Part shown: piece by piece, positions 7,600 through 15,078 of the stretch
Layout: the number at the start of each line of letters is the position of its first letter
Numbering within the stretch: position 1 is the first letter of the stretch
From: JADCGM01 sp943368345
GTDB taxonomy: Bacteria; Pseudomonadota; Alphaproteobacteria; Sphingomonadales; Sphingomonadaceae
Length of the DNA: 64,000 nt
Reading direction: 5' to 3'
NCBI GenBank assembly: GCA_943368345.1
Contig: CALRKY020000011.1
Coordinates: forward strand, 33,799-97,798
Program-made: the position numbers and the translations under genes
The notes under the pieces: generated by a model
What the model saw: only the letters and a program-made list of their open reading frames with translations
Told to the model about the DNA's origin: nothing
Database searches by the model: none

Positions 7600-9648
7600 T
7601 CAGGCCGGAGTGATCATGATGTTGCCGAACCCGTCGACCGTGCCGATGTGGCGCGTCTCAATGAGTGTGGTCGAATCCATCTCGGTAACGATGGCCGAGC
7701 CCCTGATGATGTCCCCGGCCCGCAGTTTTGCACGGTCGTAAATGACCGCAGCCTGCGCCGCGCCGTCCATCCACAGTTCGTGGTCCCGCAACTTGGCCGC
7801 GACCGGATTGCCGTCGCCCTTGGGCAGTTGGTGGGCCGGAAGCTCAAGGGCGCGCCCAAGCGCCACGGCGCGCAGGTTCACCAGTTCATGTTCGCTGTCC
7901 ATGTTGAAGGTGAACAGGCGGCGATGTTCGTCGTCGAAGCGTTTGGTCAGCGCCGCAATCCCGCCGGCCTTCAGCGTGGCCAGATCGATGGTCATCGGCA
8001 CTTCAAACGCCTGGCCCGAATAGCGGACATCAATCTCGAACGAGGTTTCGATGTCGGCAGAGGCCACTCCGTCGGCGGCCAATTCGGCCCGGACCTGCGC
8101 ATCCATGTCGGCGAGCAGTCCGAGCACTTCGGCAGCGCTGGTTTCCGACACCCGCTTCGACAGCGACCGCGCGGTTTCGGTCCGGGTCCGGGTCGTCGCA
8201 TCGCCGAGTGCGCAGAGCACCCCGGGCGACACCGGCGACACCGCCGGATAGCTGCCCATCAAGCGGGCTACAGCGTTGACATGCAGCGGCCCCGCCCCGC
8301 CAAAGCCCATCAGCGCAAAGTCGCGCGGGTCATAGCCCTGCTGGACCGAGATCATCCGGAGCGCCCCGAACATATTCTCGTTGACGATGTCGATGATGCC
8401 GCGCGCCGCCGCCATCAGCGGGATCGACAGGGCGTCGGCGATCGTTTGCACCGCCTTTGTCGCGGCCGGCCTGTCGAGCTTGAACGCCCCGCCCAGCAGA
8501 TTTTCGGGCAAATAGCCCAGCACGACATTGGCGTCGGTCACTGTCGGCAGCTCTCCGCCCTTGCCGTAGGCCGCCGGCCCCGGCACCGCGCCTGCCGATT
8601 GTGGACCAACGCGCAGCGCCCCGGTCAGTTCCGGCACATAGGCAATCGACCCACCCCCTGCGCCAACTGTTTTCACGTCAAGCGATGACGCCCGCACCGA
8701 CAAATGGCCGACTTCAGTCGTCCGCACCCGGCGCGGCTCGCCATGTTCGATCAGCGCCACATCGGTGGAGGTGCCGCCAACGTCGAGCGTCAGGATGTTC
8801 TTGAGACCGGCATTCTTTGCCACCCACAGCGCCCCGGTCACCCCGCCTGCCGGACCCGACATCAGCAGGGCCACCGGATGTTCCTCGGCCTTTTGCGATG
8901 ACATCAGACCGCCGTCGGAGCGCAGCAGCGACAGCTTGCCGGTCATCCCGACCTGCTCCAGCCGCCCGCGCAGATTGCGGACATAGCGCCCGACCAAAGG
9001 CCTGACCGCCGCGTTGGCGACCGTGGTCAGCGTCCGCTCATATTCCTGCATCTCCGGCAGCACGACATGGCTCAGCGACAGCGGCACACCCGGCAGCATT
9101 TCGGCGGCAATCTCGCCAATCCGTTTTTCATGCGCGCCGTTCAGATAGGCGTTGACCAGGCTGACGGTCAGCGCCTCAATCCCCCGGGCCTTGAGCACGG
9201 CCAGTTGCGCCCGCACATCGGCTTCGTCGAGCGGTTGGAGTTCGCGGCCCTGCGCATCCATCCGGCCTTTGACCTCGACCGTATCCTCCAGCGCTGCAAG
9301 CGGGGTCGGCTTCGGCCAGACAATCCACCCGGCAAGGCCACCCGGCACGAAGCTGCGCGCAATCTGCATCACCTGCCGGTAGCCTGCCGTCGTCACCAGC
9401 CCGACCCGCGCGCCCTTGCCCTCCAGCATCGCGTTGGTGGCGACCGTGGTTCCGTGCAGGAACACCTCAATCTGGGAAGGCTTGACCCCGGCCTGGGCGC
9501 AAATCGCTTCAACCCCGTTCAAAATGCCTTCACTGCTGTCATGCGGTGTCGATGGCGTCTTGGTCCGCCAGAAATCTCCGGTGGCATCATCAAACAGCAA
9601 CAGATCGGTAAAGGTCCCGCCAACGTCGACACCCAAGCGATAGGACAT
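7600..9648 (-). CDS. hyuA: Hydantoinase A/oxoprolinase family ATP-binding subunit
   Basis: A 682-residue ATP-using subunit of the ASKHA fold. The N-terminal Hydant_A_N phosphate-binding loop is DVGGTFTD (residues 8-15). HGTTVATNAMLEG (65-77) and SGPAGGV (264-270) follow, and a second DVGGTSTD loop (289-296) marks the HyuA core. The ATG at 9648 is preceded by GGGGAG five bases upstream. It heads the minus-strand hyuA-hyuB-amidohydrolase transcript. The segment after residue 100 (PGGLAGWIVWPKPTPLA) resembles members acting on lactams or aryl ketones rather than glutathione-cycle 5-oxoprolinase, but this is an impression, not proof. No inner-membrane permease accompanies the operon within the window. 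Confidence 0.88.
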   Translation of the reverse strand: MSYRLGVDVGGTFTDLLLFDDATGDFWRTKTPSTPHDSSEGILNGVEAICAQAGVKPSQIEVFLHGTTVATNAMLEGKGARVGLVTTAGYRQVMQIARSFVPGGLAGWIVWPKPTPLAALEDTVEVKGRMDAQGRELQPLDEADVRAQLAVLKARGIEALTVSLVNAYLNGAHEKRIGEIAAEMLPGVPLSLSHVVLPEMQEYERTLTTVANAAVRPLVGRYVRNLRGRLEQVGMTGKLSLLRSDGGLMSSQKAEEHPVALLMSGPAGGVTGALWVAKNAGLKNILTLDVGGTSTDVALIEHGEPRRVRTTEVGHLSVRASSLDVKTVGAGGGSIAYVPELTGALRVGPQSAGAVPGPAAYGKGGELPTVTDANVVLGYLPENLLGGAFKLDRPAATKAVQTIADALSIPLMAAARGIIDIVNENMFGALRMISVQQGYDPRDFALMGFGGAGPLHVNAVARLMGSYPAVSPVSPGVLCALGDATTRTRTETARSLSKRVSETSAAEVLGLLADMDAQVRAELAADGVASADIETSFEIDVRYSGQAFEVPMTIDLATLKAGGIAALTKRFDDEHRRLFTFNMDSEHELVNLRAVALGRALELPAHQLPKGDGNPVAAKLRDHELWMDGAAQAAVIYDRAKLRAGDIIRGSAIVTEMDSTTLIETRHIGTVDGFGNIMITPA

Positions 9649-9888
9649 GCAGACTCCCCTGATTCAGCCACGCAGACCTGCTGACCCGATGCTAGCTGCG
9701 GAACCAGGCCCCGACTGTCCTGACCTCTCCGGCGTTTATTCGCCTTTCGGTCAAAATCAGCTTGGACACAGTCTAGCGCTAGGGGCCGGATTCGCAAGGC
9801 AAGCGGCCAGCGAGCGCGCAATGATGTCGGCGGGGATTGGTTGTGCGCCCGAGCTGTGCCATCCTCTTGCCTCACAAGGGAGGCCTGC
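9649..9888. promoter_or_regulatory. Divergent promoter region between hyuA and the cupin gene, with a CTAGCGCTAG palindrome
   Basis: This 240-bp gap separates the hyuA start from the plus-strand cupin gene and must hold promoters in both directions. The one distinct element is the perfect 10-bp palindrome CTAGCGCTAG at 9773-9782. The TTGTATACAA site seen elsewhere in the island is absent here, so hyuA may answer to another regulator or be constitutive. Confidence 0.35.
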
Positions 9889-10377
9889 ATGCGACCCCAT
9901 CACCTCGTCATAATCCTCGGCGGATTGGCGGCAGCTGCGCTGGCAACAAACGCCACCGCCCAGCCAGTCGACGGAAGCTTCAAGGTCATCGCCCCCGACC
10001 AGATTGTCTGGCGCAGCGTTAAGGGGGGGCTGGGCGTGCAGGCGGCTCTGGTCGCAGGCGATCCGACCAAAGCCGGCGTTTATGTGATCCGTGTCAAATT
10101 TCCGCCCTATGTCATGGACCGGCCGCATTTCCATTCAAAGGACCGCTATGTCACCGTGCTGAGCGGTAGATGGTCGGTCGGCACCGGCAAGGATTTTGAT
10201 CCTGCCAAGGCGATGCAGCTCCCAGCGGGTAGCTATATGTTTCACCCGGCGAACGGCGTTCACTGGGACGGGTCCAACCATGCCGAAGAGGTGATCGTTC
10301 AGGTCATCGGCAATGGCCCGGTGGAATCAGAAGATCTGGACCCTGAACAGCCCACCTGGGTCAAAGTCGGGCCGTAA
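9889..10377 (+). CDS. Secreted single-domain cupin protein
   Basis: A 162-residue protein. The start at 9889 has GGGAGG seven bases upstream and begins a clear signal peptide (hydrophobic IILGGLAAAALA, cut after ATAQ near residue 25). The mature part is one cupin barrel. Motif 1 includes PHFHSKDRYVTVLSG with His80 and His82, and motif 2 HPANGVHW supplies His119 and His125, so a metal site is plausible. Cupins of this size in the periplasm are mostly uncharacterised; some are dioxygenase- or isomerase-like. It stands alone, convergent with msrA 20 bp downstream and divergent from hyuA. Function is not assigned. Confidence 0.75.
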   Translation: MRPHHLVIILGGLAAAALATNATAQPVDGSFKVIAPDQIVWRSVKGGLGVQAALVAGDPTKAGVYVIRVKFPPYVMDRPHFHSKDRYVTVLSGRWSVGTGKDFDPAKAMQLPAGSYMFHPANGVHWDGSNHAEEVIVQVIGNGPVESEDLDPEQPTWVKVGP

Positions 10378-10396
10378 CCCGCATCCGCACGCCGGG

Positions 10397-10987
10397 TCAG
10401 GCCTTCTTTCCCCACAATTGCGTCAACCGGCGGTCTTTGCCGCAACCGACGCGGTAGGCACCGTAGTGGAGCCGGTTCCGGGCGGCGTAATTCTGGTGGT
10501 AGCTTTCGGCTGGATAGAAGCGCGCTGCGGCGAGGATTTTGGTGGCGAGCGGTCGGTCAAGCTGTTTCGCCGCACGGGCTTTGGCAGCCTCCGCCTCAAG
10601 GCGCTGCTGCGGCGTGGCAAAAATCGCCGGGCCATAGCTTTCACCCCGGTCGCAGAAAGCCCCGCCCGCGTCGGTTGGATCGGTGGTGCGGAAATAGGCA
10701 TCGGCCAGCTGAGCATAGCTGATCCGGCGCGGATCATAGGTGACCCGCACCGCCTCATAGTGGCCGGTGGTCTCGGTCACCACATCCTCATAGGTGGGAT
10801 TGGCCAGCCGCCCGCCGGTATAGCCAGACACCACCTCGGTCACCCCGGCGACCTTTTCCATGTCATGCTCCATCGACCAGAAACACCCCCCGGCAAACAC
10901 AGCGGTGGCGAGACCCGGCCCCGGCGTCGCGGCAACGGTGAGGGCAGCAGAGGCCGTAAGGAACAGGATACGCAAAGGACGGTACAT
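10397..10987 (-). CDS. msrA: Periplasmic peptide-methionine (S)-S-oxide reductase
   Basis: A 196-residue MsrA that reduces methionine-S-sulfoxide in oxidised proteins. The catalytic Cys35 lies in AVFAGGCFWSMEHDMEK, and GYTGGRLANPTYEDV, GHYEAVRVTYDP and the C-terminal YHQNYAARN stretch are standard. The start at 10987 (MYRPLRILFL) gives a signal peptide ending near ATPGPGLA, so export to the periplasm is expected, where it would repair oxidised envelope proteins. Cys178 in RVGCGKD is a candidate resolving cysteine. It is not linked to msrB here. Confidence 0.92.
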   Translation of the reverse strand: MYRPLRILFLTASAALTVAATPGPGLATAVFAGGCFWSMEHDMEKVAGVTEVVSGYTGGRLANPTYEDVVTETTGHYEAVRVTYDPRRISYAQLADAYFRTTDPTDAGGAFCDRGESYGPAIFATPQQRLEAEAAKARAAKQLDRPLATKILAAARFYPAESYHQNYAARNRLHYGAYRVGCGKDRRLTQLWGKKA

Positions 10988-11136
10988 CAGGTGAAACTCC
11001 AGTTGGACTGCTCCCTTGTACGCCGGACGAGGGCAAATAGTTACCCTGCGTACACGCCACCTCGGTATGCTGGTGCACACGAGTTGCTGCCATCGTGAAC
11101 CGAAACTGAAATGGTTTAAGTAATCTGCGAACGACG

Positions 11137-11379
11137 CTAGGTGTTGCTGCGCATCCGCCAGAGTGTCGCGAAGCCGATGGCCATCCATGCAATGTTGAGG
11201 GCGGCGGACGGATAGGCCTGATTCCAGACGCCGTTGACGATGAACCCGGCGGCGCCGACGATGTTCATCCATTGAAAGGTCAGGCTGTTGGAGGTCATCC
11301 GCCCGCTCGACAGCAGGCCGTAAGCCATGAGGATGAGCAGCGCGGCGATCCAGCCGGCGATTTCAATCGCGAGGTTCAC
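11137..11379 (-). CDS. Small two-helix membrane protein, CBU_0592-like
   Basis: An 80-residue inner-membrane protein with hydrophobic segments at about residues 5-24 and 38-72. SLTFQWMNIVGAAGFIVNGVW and the following alanine-rich helix match the CBU_0592-like family of small conserved membrane proteins, whose function is unknown. It starts with GTG overlapping the rlmB stop (GTGA), so it is translated with rlmB. Confidence 0.75.
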   Translation of the reverse strand: MNLAIEIAGWIAALLILMAYGLLSSGRMTSNSLTFQWMNIVGAAGFIVNGVWNQAYPSAALNIAWMAIGFATLWRMRSNT

Positions 11380-12140
11380 GACCCCGGTCGGCTTGCCGCC
11401 GCATAAAGGGCGATGGCCGCCGCGTTGGAGACATTCAGGCTTTCGACCGCATTGGAGATCGGCAGCCGCGCCAGTTGATCGCAGTGGAGGGCGGTGTTGT
11501 GGCGCATGCCTTCGCCCTCCGCCCCGAGCACAAAGGCCGGACGCGTTGCCCCTAGGGCAGCGTCCAGTGTCATCGTCGCTTCACCGGTCAGGCCGATGCG
11601 CCAGAAGCCAGCCTCGGCAATTTCATCGAGAGCGCGGGACAGATTAACGACGCGCACCCACGGCACGGTCTCCAGCGTGCCAGACGCGGCCTTGGCCAGC
11701 GCACCGCTTTCATTCGGGGCGTGGCGGTCCTGGGTGATGATGGCCAGCGCGTTGAAGGCCGCTGCCGAGCGCAGGATGGCGCCGACATTGTGGGGGTCAG
11801 TCACCTGATCGAGCACCAGCAGGGGGCGGCCGTTGCCCTCGCCCGCCGCGAAAATATCGTCGATCCACGGCGTCTCCAGCGGCTCGACCTCCAGAACCAT
11901 CCCCTGATGCGGGGCATCCGAGCCGGACAGGCGCGCCAGATCGGCGGCATCGCCATATTGCACCTCAAGGCCAGCGGGAATGTCGAGCAGCTCCTTGGCG
12001 TCATGGGTAATCCACAGCTTGCGCTTGACGCGCGCATCATTGGCAAGCGCGGCGATGACGGCATGGCGGCCCCAGAAGCGGGGGAAGCGCGCATCGGCGC
12101 GGTTGGCGGTGCCATGGCGTTTTTGGGGGCGGCGGGACAT
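11376..12140 (-). CDS. rlmB: TrmH/SpoU family 23S rRNA 2'-O-ribose methyltransferase (RlmB-like)
   Basis: A 254-residue SPOUT methyltransferase. An N-terminal substrate-binding domain (RFPRFWGRHAVIAALAND) precedes the knotted SAM domain with its three motifs: LVLDQVTDPHNVGAILRSA, FVLGAEGEGM and LPISNAVESLNVSNAAAIAL. RlmB methylates G2251 of 23S rRNA in E. coli; paralogues acting on tRNA exist, so the exact nucleotide is an inference. I set the start at 12140 (MSRRPQKRHG), since the longer frame runs back into the rplS terminator. The gene lies 108 bp after rplS and overlaps the next small membrane gene by 4 bp. Confidence 0.85.
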   Translation of the reverse strand: MSRRPQKRHGTANRADARFPRFWGRHAVIAALANDARVKRKLWITHDAKELLDIPAGLEVQYGDAADLARLSGSDAPHQGMVLEVEPLETPWIDDIFAAGEGNGRPLLVLDQVTDPHNVGAILRSAAAFNALAIITQDRHAPNESGALAKAASGTLETVPWVRVVNLSRALDEIAEAGFWRIGLTGEATMTLDAALGATRPAFVLGAEGEGMRHNTALHCDQLARLPISNAVESLNVSNAAAIALYAAASRPGS

Positions 12141-12190
12141 GCGCAGCGCCTTAGCCGGACATCGGGCAAAAGGCCAGTCAACCCGGTCAA

Positions 12191-12225
12191 ACCGAAAGCG
12201 GCCGCCGGATTGCTCCAGCGGCCGC
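12191..12225 (-). terminator. Rho-independent terminator after rplS
   Basis: On the minus strand the rplS stop (12249) is followed by an 8-bp stem GCGGCCGC (12218-12225) pairing with GCGGCCGC (12198-12205) around a 12-nt loop, then the T-rich tail TTTCGGTTT. This would end the ffh-to-rplS transcript before rlmB. Confidence 0.6.
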
Positions 12226-12248
12226 ATGTCGAAAATTTGGGTGTGCGC

Positions 12249-12638
12249 CTACTCGGCAGCAACAACCTTGGCAGGGCGTGGATCGCGACGCTCGGCGATA
12301 CGCGCCGATTTGCCCGAACGGCCACGCAGATAGTAAAGCTTCGCACGGCGGACGATGCCGCGGCGGACCAGTTCGATGGATTCAACGTTCGGCGAATACA
12401 GCGGGAACACCCGCTCGACGCCTTCGCCGAAGCTGACCTTGCGAACCGTGAAATTGGAATTGATCGATTTTTCGGCCCGGGCGATGCACACGCCCTCGAA
12501 AAACTGAACGCGGCTGCGCTCGCCTTCGACGACCTTCACGCCGACACGCACAGTGTCACCGGGACGGAAGTTCGGAATGGTCTTGTTGGCGGCGAATTTC
12601 GCGACCTGTTCGGCCTCGATCTGCTGGAGAAGGTTCAT
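12249..12638 (-). CDS. rplS: 50S ribosomal protein L19
   Basis: A 129-residue L19, located at the 30S-50S interface. The full family pattern is present (IPNFRPGDTVRVGVKVVEG, FEGVCIARAEKSINSNFTVRK, GEGVERVFPLYSP, RRAKLYYLRGRSGKSARI). The short basic tail RDPRPAKVVAAE is usual for alphaproteobacteria. It overlaps the trmD stop by 4 bp (ATGA), so translation is coupled, in the conserved rpsP-rimM-trmD-rplS order. Confidence 0.97.
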   Translation of the reverse strand: MNLLQQIEAEQVAKFAANKTIPNFRPGDTVRVGVKVVEGERSRVQFFEGVCIARAEKSINSNFTVRKVSFGEGVERVFPLYSPNVESIELVRRGIVRRAKLYYLRGRSGKSARIAERRDPRPAKVVAAE

Positions 12639-13381
12639 GCCTTGTCGTCCTTATTCTGTCGTCGCGCGCCAGAGGGCGACTTGACCCGAACGCTGTCATA
12701 GCGTTCCCACAGGTCCGGTCGCCTTAACCGTGTGTCGATCTCCGCCGTGGCTTTTCGCCAGGCGTCGATCTTCGCGTGATCCCCCGATCGCAACACTTCT
12801 GGGACCGCGCGCCCTTCCCACATCTGGGGTCGGGTATAATGCGGATATTCGAGCAGTCCGGCCTCAAAGCTTTCCTGCTCACCGCTCGAAGCCGCGCCCA
12901 TTACGCCGGGAAGCAGCCGAACGCAAGCGTCGAGGAGGATGAGCGCCGCCGGTTCACCGCCGGACAGGACGAAATCTCCGATGCTGAGGGTTTCGATATC
13001 CCGCGCTTCGAAGATACGTTCGTCAAACCCCTCGAACCGGCCGCAAAGGATCGTGACGCCGGGGCCTGCCGCCAGTTCGCGCACCCGGGCCTGCGTCAGC
13101 GGTTTCCCGCGCGGCGACATGGCGAGAACCGGTGCATCCGGCTGCCGCGCCCTTACCGCATCGACGGCTGCCGCGAGCACATCAGCCCGCAACACCATCC
13201 CCGGCCCGCCGCCAGCGGGTGTGTCATCCACCGACCGGTGCTTGTCCGTTGCGAAATCCCGCAGTTGAACCGCATCCAGCGACCAAAGCCCGTCAGACAA
13301 AGCCCGCCCCGCCAGACTCGCGCCAAGCGGCCCCGGGAACATCTCCGGGTAAAGGGTGATGACAGTGCTGGACCACAGCAT
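12635..13381 (-). CDS. trmD: tRNA (guanine-37-N1)-methyltransferase
   Basis: A 248-residue SPOUT enzyme that makes m1G37 in tRNAs reading CNN codons and prevents +1 frameshifting. ITLYPEMFPGPL, DDTPAGGGPGMVLR, LCGRFEGFDERI and the trefoil-knot SAM segment SIGDFVLSGGEPAALILLDA are all intact. The ATG at 13381 overlaps the vapC stop by one base (TGATG), which fits better than an upstream ATG at 13393 inside vapC. The consequence is that trmD, essential in most bacteria, sits directly downstream of a toxin gene. It overlaps rplS by 4 bp. Confidence 0.96.
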   Translation of the reverse strand: MLWSSTVITLYPEMFPGPLGASLAGRALSDGLWSLDAVQLRDFATDKHRSVDDTPAGGGPGMVLRADVLAAAVDAVRARQPDAPVLAMSPRGKPLTQARVRELAAGPGVTILCGRFEGFDERIFEARDIETLSIGDFVLSGGEPAALILLDACVRLLPGVMGAASSGEQESFEAGLLEYPHYTRPQMWEGRAVPEVLRSGDHAKIDAWRKATAEIDTRLRRPDLWERYDSVRVKSPSGARRQNKDDKA

Positions 13382-13755
13382 CAGGCTGTCCAATTCTCGA
13401 CCCGCAAGCCCGGCACGTCGGCGAAGTCCTTTTCGTTCGCGGTGACAATCGTGACATCAAGCGCCAGCGCGTGCGCGGCGATCAGGCGGTCGAACCGATG
13501 TCGCTTGAACGGCAATCGGGCATAGGCCGCTGCTGCCGCATCGTCATAGGGCAGCACCGCGACAATTTCCCGGAATCGCGACAGCCGTGCCTGCTGGTCG
13601 GCGGTCATTTTCATCATCATTTCGCCAAGACAGATGGCGGACGTTACAATCGTGCCGGGGCTTTCCTCCGCGAGACGCGCGGCGGCGCGCTGTGCCTGCG
13701 CTTTCAGCAACAGAATCGCGATGTTCGAGTCAAGCAGGTAGCACGGATCAACCAC
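13381..13755 (-). CDS. vapC: VapC-type PIN-domain ribonuclease toxin
   Basis: A 124-residue PIN-domain protein. The acidic active site can be read as Asp9 (LLDSNIA), Glu45 (CLGEMMM), Asp89 (FDRLIAAHA) and Asp110 in TANEKDF. PIN toxins of this size are Mg-dependent endoribonucleases, most often of initiator tRNA or the 23S sarcin-ricin loop. The gene overlaps vapB by 8 bp, the classic toxin-antitoxin arrangement, and abuts trmD. Its place inside the ribosomal operon between rimM and trmD is unusual. All catalytic residues are present, so it is probably active when freed from the antitoxin. Confidence 0.88.
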   Translation of the reverse strand: MVDPCYLLDSNIAILLLKAQAQRAAARLAEESPGTIVTSAICLGEMMMKMTADQQARLSRFREIVAVLPYDDAAAAAYARLPFKRHRFDRLIAAHALALDVTIVTANEKDFADVPGLRVENWTA

Positions 13756-14041
13756 TTGCGCCGGTTCCCCGCTCGGACGGGCGCGGATCGATCGATCGAT
13801 CGGTGATCAGCTCCGCATCAGGTATCGACCCATAAAAAGCCCATACGTCGAATTTGTCTGTCGTTGATCGGACCGGCTCGACGATGAACTGGCCCTGCTC
13901 CTCGCGCAATTTCAGCGGTGTTCCGGGCGTGATCCCAAATGATTTCGGCAACCTCACTGCCGTTGAGTTACCCGACTTGAATGCGCGAGTCAGTGTCACG
14001 TCGGTTGATGAACGTTCGATCTTGCGATGAGAATCGGCCAT
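13748..14041 (-). CDS. vapB: VapB/VagC-type AbrB-fold antitoxin
   Basis: A 97-residue antitoxin. TLTRAFKSGNSTAVRLPKSF (about residues 16-35) is the swapped-hairpin AbrB/MazE DNA-binding signature. The C-terminal half, including VWAFYGSIPD, is expected to thread into the toxin's active site. It begins 31 bp past rimM, and that gap holds two GTATATAC palindromes, suggesting autoregulation. Four tandem GATC units (13786-13802) lie in the C-terminal coding part just before vapC. At 97 residues it is a little longer than the usual 70-85. Confidence 0.85.
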   Translation of the reverse strand: MADSHRKIERSSTDVTLTRAFKSGNSTAVRLPKSFGITPGTPLKLREEQGQFIVEPVRSTTDKFDVWAFYGSIPDAELITDRSIDPRPSERGTGASG

Positions 14042-14051
14042 TTCCGCCTCC

Positions 14052-14072
14052 GTATATACATTCAGTATATAC
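14052..14072. promoter_or_regulatory. Predicted VapB operator: two GTATATAC palindromes
   Basis: GTATATAC occurs at 14052-14059 and again at 14065-14072 with 5 bp between. Each is a perfect palindrome and the pair is a direct repeat with 13-bp periodicity. They occupy the short gap between the rimM stop and the vapB start, a GC-poor stretch in a GC-rich region. Placement and symmetry suit autorepression by a VapB dimer. The TATA-rich sequence could also serve as a -10 element for a promoter inside the operon. Confidence 0.55.
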
Positions 14073-14572
14073 TATATGATGAACCCAGGTTCAATCACCG
14101 CCTGCTCGCCAACCTCCGGCACCGCTTCGGGCCTGAACGGCACCATGAAGCGTTTGCCGCCAGGTCGCTCGATTTCGAGGATATCGCCGGCGCCGAAATT
14201 CTCGACGGCGGCGATTTTGCCGAGCGGTTCGCCGGTCGGGGTCACGCAGGGCAGGCCGATCAGGTCTGACTGATAATATTCGCCCTCCGCCAATGGCGGC
14301 AGCGTCTCGCGGGCGACGGTCAGGGCGGTGCCGCGCAGGGCCTCCGCCCGTTCGCGCGTGGTAACCTCGGCGAACCGGGCGACAGCGTCCGGTTTGCCGG
14401 GTTTCAGGGATTTCAGTGTCAGCGTGGCACCGCCAGCCTCAAACGCCTTGTAGCGGCGCAGCGACTCGATGGTTTCGGCAAACAATTTCAGCCGCACTTC
14501 ACCGCTGACGCCGTGCGCCCCGGCAATTGCGGCGAGGGTGACGCGTGCGCCGTCCGCCTGCGTCACCCCCAT
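14072..14572 (-). CDS. rimM: 16S rRNA processing protein RimM
   Basis: A 166-residue RimM, which binds S19 and helps mature the 30S head. The N-terminal beta-barrel begins VTLAAIAGAHGVSGEVRLKLF and the C-terminal PRC-barrel contains YYQSDLIGLPCVTPTGEPLGKI and ending VIEPGFII. It lies 5 bp after rpsP. In related genomes trmD follows at once; here vapBC intervenes. The first base of its stop codon complement overlaps the second GTATATAC palindrome. Confidence 0.93.
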   Translation of the reverse strand: MGVTQADGARVTLAAIAGAHGVSGEVRLKLFAETIESLRRYKAFEAGGATLTLKSLKPGKPDAVARFAEVTTRERAEALRGTALTVARETLPPLAEGEYYQSDLIGLPCVTPTGEPLGKIAAVENFGAGDILEIERPGGKRFMVPFRPEAVPEVGEQAVIEPGFII

Positions 14573-14577
14573 TTGTC

Positions 14578-15051
14578 CTACGCCTCGGTGGTTTCGGCGT
14601 CGGCAGCCGGGGCCTCCGCCGCGACTTCGGCTTCAGCAACGGCCTCGACTTCGGCTTCGACAACCGGCTCCGGCTCAGGCTGGGCAGCTGCGGCGGCCAG
14701 TGCGGCTTCCAGGTCAGCGGCCTTCTTGGCCTTGGCTTCGACGCGCTCCACGGCCTTTTCGCCGGGCTTGCCCTTGTTGGGATTGACTGACGCAGCGCGC
14801 GGGCGAATGCCGGCGGCATCGAGGAAGCGGGCAACCCGGTCCGACGGCTGGGCGCCGACGCTCAGCCAATGCGCCGCACGCTCGGTGTCGAGCTTGACGC
14901 GCTCCGGCGAATCCTTGGCGAGCAGCGGGTTATAGGTGCCGATCTTCTCCAGGAAACGGCCATCGCGCGCATTGCGCGAATCCGCCACGACGATCCGGTA
15001 ATAAGGCCGCTTCTTCGCGCCACCGCGCGACAGCCGGATTGCAATTGCCAT
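14578..15051 (-). CDS. rpsP: 30S ribosomal protein S16 with an extended Ala/Glu-rich tail
   Basis: A 157-residue S16. Residues 1-85 are the normal protein (AIRLSRGGAKKRPYYRIVVAD, FLEKIGTYNPL, HWLSVGAQPSDRVARFL). A further ~70 residues form a Lys-rich linker and then an Ala/Glu/Pro-rich acidic segment (residues about 111-157). Such tails occur in alphaproteobacterial S16 but are of variable length; this one is long and probably disordered or helical. The gene starts 27 bp after ffh and is followed by rimM 5 bp later. Confidence 0.95.
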   Translation of the reverse strand: MAIAIRLSRGGAKKRPYYRIVVADSRNARDGRFLEKIGTYNPLLAKDSPERVKLDTERAAHWLSVGAQPSDRVARFLDAAGIRPRAASVNPNKGKPGEKAVERVEAKAKKAADLEAALAAAAAQPEPEPVVEAEVEAVAEAEVAAEAPAADAETTEA

Positions 15052-15078
15052 AGGTAAGTCCTTTTCTTCTCTTGTCTT

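Noticed and set aside
10988..11136. Possible small gene between msrA and the CBU_0592-like gene
   Set aside because: The frames that cross this gap extend from msrA or its neighbour and lack a start with a ribosome site.
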